NCBI GenBank assembly: GCA_022616435.1
Contig: JAKEET010000084.1
Location: forward strand, 1 to 64,000
DNA: 64,000 bases
DNA from: Gemmataceae bacterium
GTDB lineage: Bacteria > Planctomycetota > Planctomycetia > Gemmatales > Gemmataceae
Reading direction: 5' to 3'
Under the pieces are notes generated by a model. It made no database searches, had not been told where the DNA came from, and saw nothing but the letters and a program-made list of their open reading frames with translations. Numbering within the stretch: the first letter of the stretch is position 1; every line of letters begins with the position of its first letter. Shown here piece by piece: positions 63,515 to 64,000 of the stretch. The position numbers and the translations under genes were made by a program.

Positions 63515-64000
63515 TCAGGCCTTTCTCGTCCTGCGGCGGAAAAAGATGCCCCCAAGAATCAAAGGCATGGCGCATGCCGTCAGAACAGCGGTGCTCGGTT
63601 CCGGTGTCATCACAACGGTATTGCCGCCGGTCAGCGTGATCTTTGCGCCGGCAGACAAGGTGTAAGTCCCAACGTTAGTGACCGAGTACACGTCGCCATT
63701 GGGCTCGAATCCCGTTCGTTGGGCATCGCCTGAAAAAGAACTGCTCGGGCCGACAATGTCGGTGAACGTCAGGGTATCGGTAGCAAAGCCCTGACCCCAC
63801 AAAGCGTTTGACTTGTCCGTGTAACTTGTGAACGTCGCGCTTGTGAGGGTCCCGGTCGCCACCGAGCCGGACGTCGTACTAAACACCGTCAATGGCGGCG
63901 GGCTTTGGGGAGAATCAAAATCCTGTGAACTGACTTCAATTGACAGAGTATGATCTCCGCCGGAGAGGTAGTTCTTGTTTTGAATCGAAGAAGTCCCGAT
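63515..64000 (-). CDS. PEP-CTERM protein (5' end beyond the window)
   Basis: At least 161 residues are visible; the frame stays open to the window edge, so the start lies beyond 64000. The C-terminus has the PEP sorting signal: PEPSTAVL, a hydrophobic segment (CAMPLILGGIFF) and the basic tail RRRTRKA. Such proteins are cut and anchored by exosortase. The visible mature part is beta-rich and Ser/Thr-rich (TSYTDKSNALWGQG) and is not assigned. It lies 147 bases upstream of the TPR gene. This is the only PEP-CTERM protein in the window, and no exosortase gene is present here. Confidence 0.85.
   Translation of the reverse strand: MGTSSIQNKNYLSGGDHTLSIEVSSQDFDSPQSPPPLTVFSTTSGSVATGTLTSATFTSYTDKSNALWGQGFATDTLTFTDIVGPSSSFSGDAQRTGFEPNGDVYSVTNVGTYTLSAGAKITLTGGNTVVMTPEPSTAVLTACAMPLILGGIFFRRRTRKA

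Overview
The window comes from a GC-rich bacterium, most probably a member of the Planctomycetota. The evidence is the LEDRLVPA/LEPRIVPA-type N-terminal motif on three very large secreted proteins, a DUF1559-type pseudopilin with a C-terminal H-x-DG signature paired with a small carboxypeptidase-regulatory-like lipoprotein, a PEP-CTERM protein, and GC-rich intergenic repeats. No rRNA, tRNA, CRISPR array, transposase or integrase was seen.

Layout. 1-7.3 kb (+ strand): two paralogous G8/beta-helix (CEMIP/TMEM2-like) secreted proteins, the first without an export signal, then an FkbM methyltransferase. 7.3-21.1 kb (- strand): a ten-gene polysaccharide operon with three GT4-type glycosyltransferases plus a TIGR03087-like one, a sulfotransferase, a PcRGLX/YetA-like protein, a UDP-GlcNAc 6-dehydrogenase, a sugar epimerase, a secreted unknown and a thioredoxin-like lipoprotein with an in-frame TGA that looks like selenocysteine. 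21.5-42.5 kb (- strand): four large genes, namely a PKD-domain secreted protein, a zinc-ribbon TPR protein and two giant proteins (about 2700 and 2600 residues) that share a dimethylformamidase-beta-like N-terminal module. The second giant also carries a copper-radical-oxidase (galactose oxidase) domain with all ligands present and a zinc metalloprotease motif. 42.7-56.4 kb (- strand): a thirteen-gene operon holding an ABC exporter pair (permease first, ATPase last), an O-antigen-ligase-like protein, WbpB/WbpD/WbpE-like enzymes, a CMAH/NamH-type N-acetyl-sugar hydroxylase, an epimerase, an aminotransferase, a formyltransferase, a pseudopilin and lipoprotein pair, and a GT2. 56.8-64 kb (- strand): a sigma-54 activator, another epimerase, a 1446-residue membrane-anchored TPR protein and a PEP-CTERM protein that runs off the right edge.

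How it fits together. The genes describe assembly of an acidic, amino-sugar-rich, probably sulfated exopolysaccharide linked to a PEP-CTERM/exosortase-type surface system. WbpA (first operon) with WbpB, WbpE and WbpD (second operon) would make UDP-GlcNAc3NAcA. A CMAH/NamH-family monooxygenase and a formyltransferase could then diversify the N-acyl groups. Export would use the Wzm/Wzt-like ABC pair and polymer ligation the ligase-like protein. A near-perfect sigma-54 promoter with two upstream palindromes lies between the sigma-54 activator gene and the second operon, and a weaker sigma-54-like site precedes the first. No exosortase and no selenocysteine machinery are in the window.

Most notable points: the selenocysteine candidate with a bacterial-SECIS-like hairpin, the N-glycolyl-type hydroxylase inside an exopolysaccharide operon, the giant protein with an intact copper-radical oxidase site plus HELGH motif, and the sigma-54 control region.
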